Shown piece by piece: positions 63,808 through 64,000 of a DNA stretch of 64,000 nt. Each line of letters begins with the position of its first letter. The stretch's first letter is position 1. The notes below the pieces were generated by a model. That model was not told the origin of the DNA. It saw only the letters and a list, made by a program, of their open reading frames with translations, and searched no databases. The stretch comes from Cognatishimia sp. F0-27 (GTDB lineage Bacteria; Pseudomonadota; Alphaproteobacteria; Rhodobacterales; Rhodobacteraceae): positions 1 to 64,000 of the forward strand of contig NZ_JAFMPQ010000001.1 of the NCBI RefSeq assembly GCF_020667845.1. The letters run 5' to 3'. A program made the translations under genes and the position numbers.

Positions 63808-64000
63808 ATGGCGAGCGAGACCAAAAAAGGCGGCGGAATCTGGGATACGATCAAGACCGTCTTCTACGCGTTGCTGATTGCCGGGGTGTTCCGAACCCTG
63901 TTCTTCCAGCCGTTCTGGATCCCGTCGGGGTCGATGAAGGACACGCTTCTGATCGGCGACTTCCTGTTCGTGAACAAGATGGCTTACGGGTATTCCTATG
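63808..64000 (+). CDS. lepB: Signal peptidase I (partial, runs off window)
   Basis: The first 64 residues are visible. A short polar N-terminus (MASETKKGGGIWDTI) precedes one membrane helix (VFYALLIAGVFRTLFF), then the box WIPSGSMKDTLLIGD with the catalytic Ser42. Signal peptidase I removes signal peptides from exported proteins at the inner membrane. AAGGGC lies upstream of the ATG. The rest, including the catalytic Lys region, is outside the window. Confidence 0.95.
   Translation, partial: MASETKKGGGIWDTIKTVFYALLIAGVFRTLFFQPFWIPSGSMKDTLLIGDFLFVNKMAYGYSY

Overview
The window looks like chromosomal DNA from an alphaproteobacterium of the Roseobacter/Rhodobacteraceae group. The DNA is GC-rich throughout. 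The ATP synthase Fo genes are in the split order atpI-atpB-atpE-atpX-atpF with a duplicated b subunit. A MipZ-type division ATPase is present. The blocks folK-rpoZ-spoT/relA and pdxJ...acpS...lepB are those expected in this group. No rRNA, tRNA, phage, IS element or CRISPR array was recognised.

Layout. 0-5 kb: ffh on the minus strand, followed downstream by five different GNAT acetyltransferases; the first four after ffh are joined by 4-base stop/start overlaps. 5-10 kb: an azoreductase divergent from a LysR regulator, an EamA transporter, a striking 18-unit array of 16-bp tandem repeats, a 25-residue membrane peptide and an ArsR-type regulator. 9.7-12.6 kb: the Fo operon. 12.9-20.7 kb: mipZ, an HpcH/HpaI aldolase, a small lipoprotein, smc and a second EamA transporter. 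20.7-27 kb: a Nudix hydrolase, a lipase-like lipoprotein overlapping an orphan phnM, and polA. 27-31.7 kb: an ABC ATPase, a HIT protein, a divergent glycosyltransferase/sulfotransferase pair and a DUF1285 protein. 31.7-38.6 kb: a MoxR-DUF58-BatA/DUF4159 membrane operon. 38.7-40.3 kb: small membrane and exported proteins on the minus strand. 40.4-44.5 kb: glcDEF (glycolate oxidase) with a palindromic operator candidate.

44.6-50.6 kb: an exported trypsin-like protease, an Hsp20 chaperone, rnhA with a methyltransferase, DUF3429, LysE, a YdeI-like protein and ispH, which has a 7-bp x 7 simple repeat just ahead of its start. 51-61 kb: a B12/SCHIC-domain regulator, a NYN nuclease, folK, rpoZ, the bifunctional (p)ppGpp enzyme, DUF2062, pdxJ, two membrane proteins and acpS. 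61.6-64 kb: a secreted RTX repeat protein lying between acpS and lepB; lepB runs off the window.

The most unusual material is non-coding or very small: the 16-bp array, the heptanucleotide array before ispH, a scattered intergenic repeat family with at least four copies, and very short genes inferred from ribosome-binding sites or stop/start overlaps. All functional assignments come from reading motifs by eye; no database search was run.
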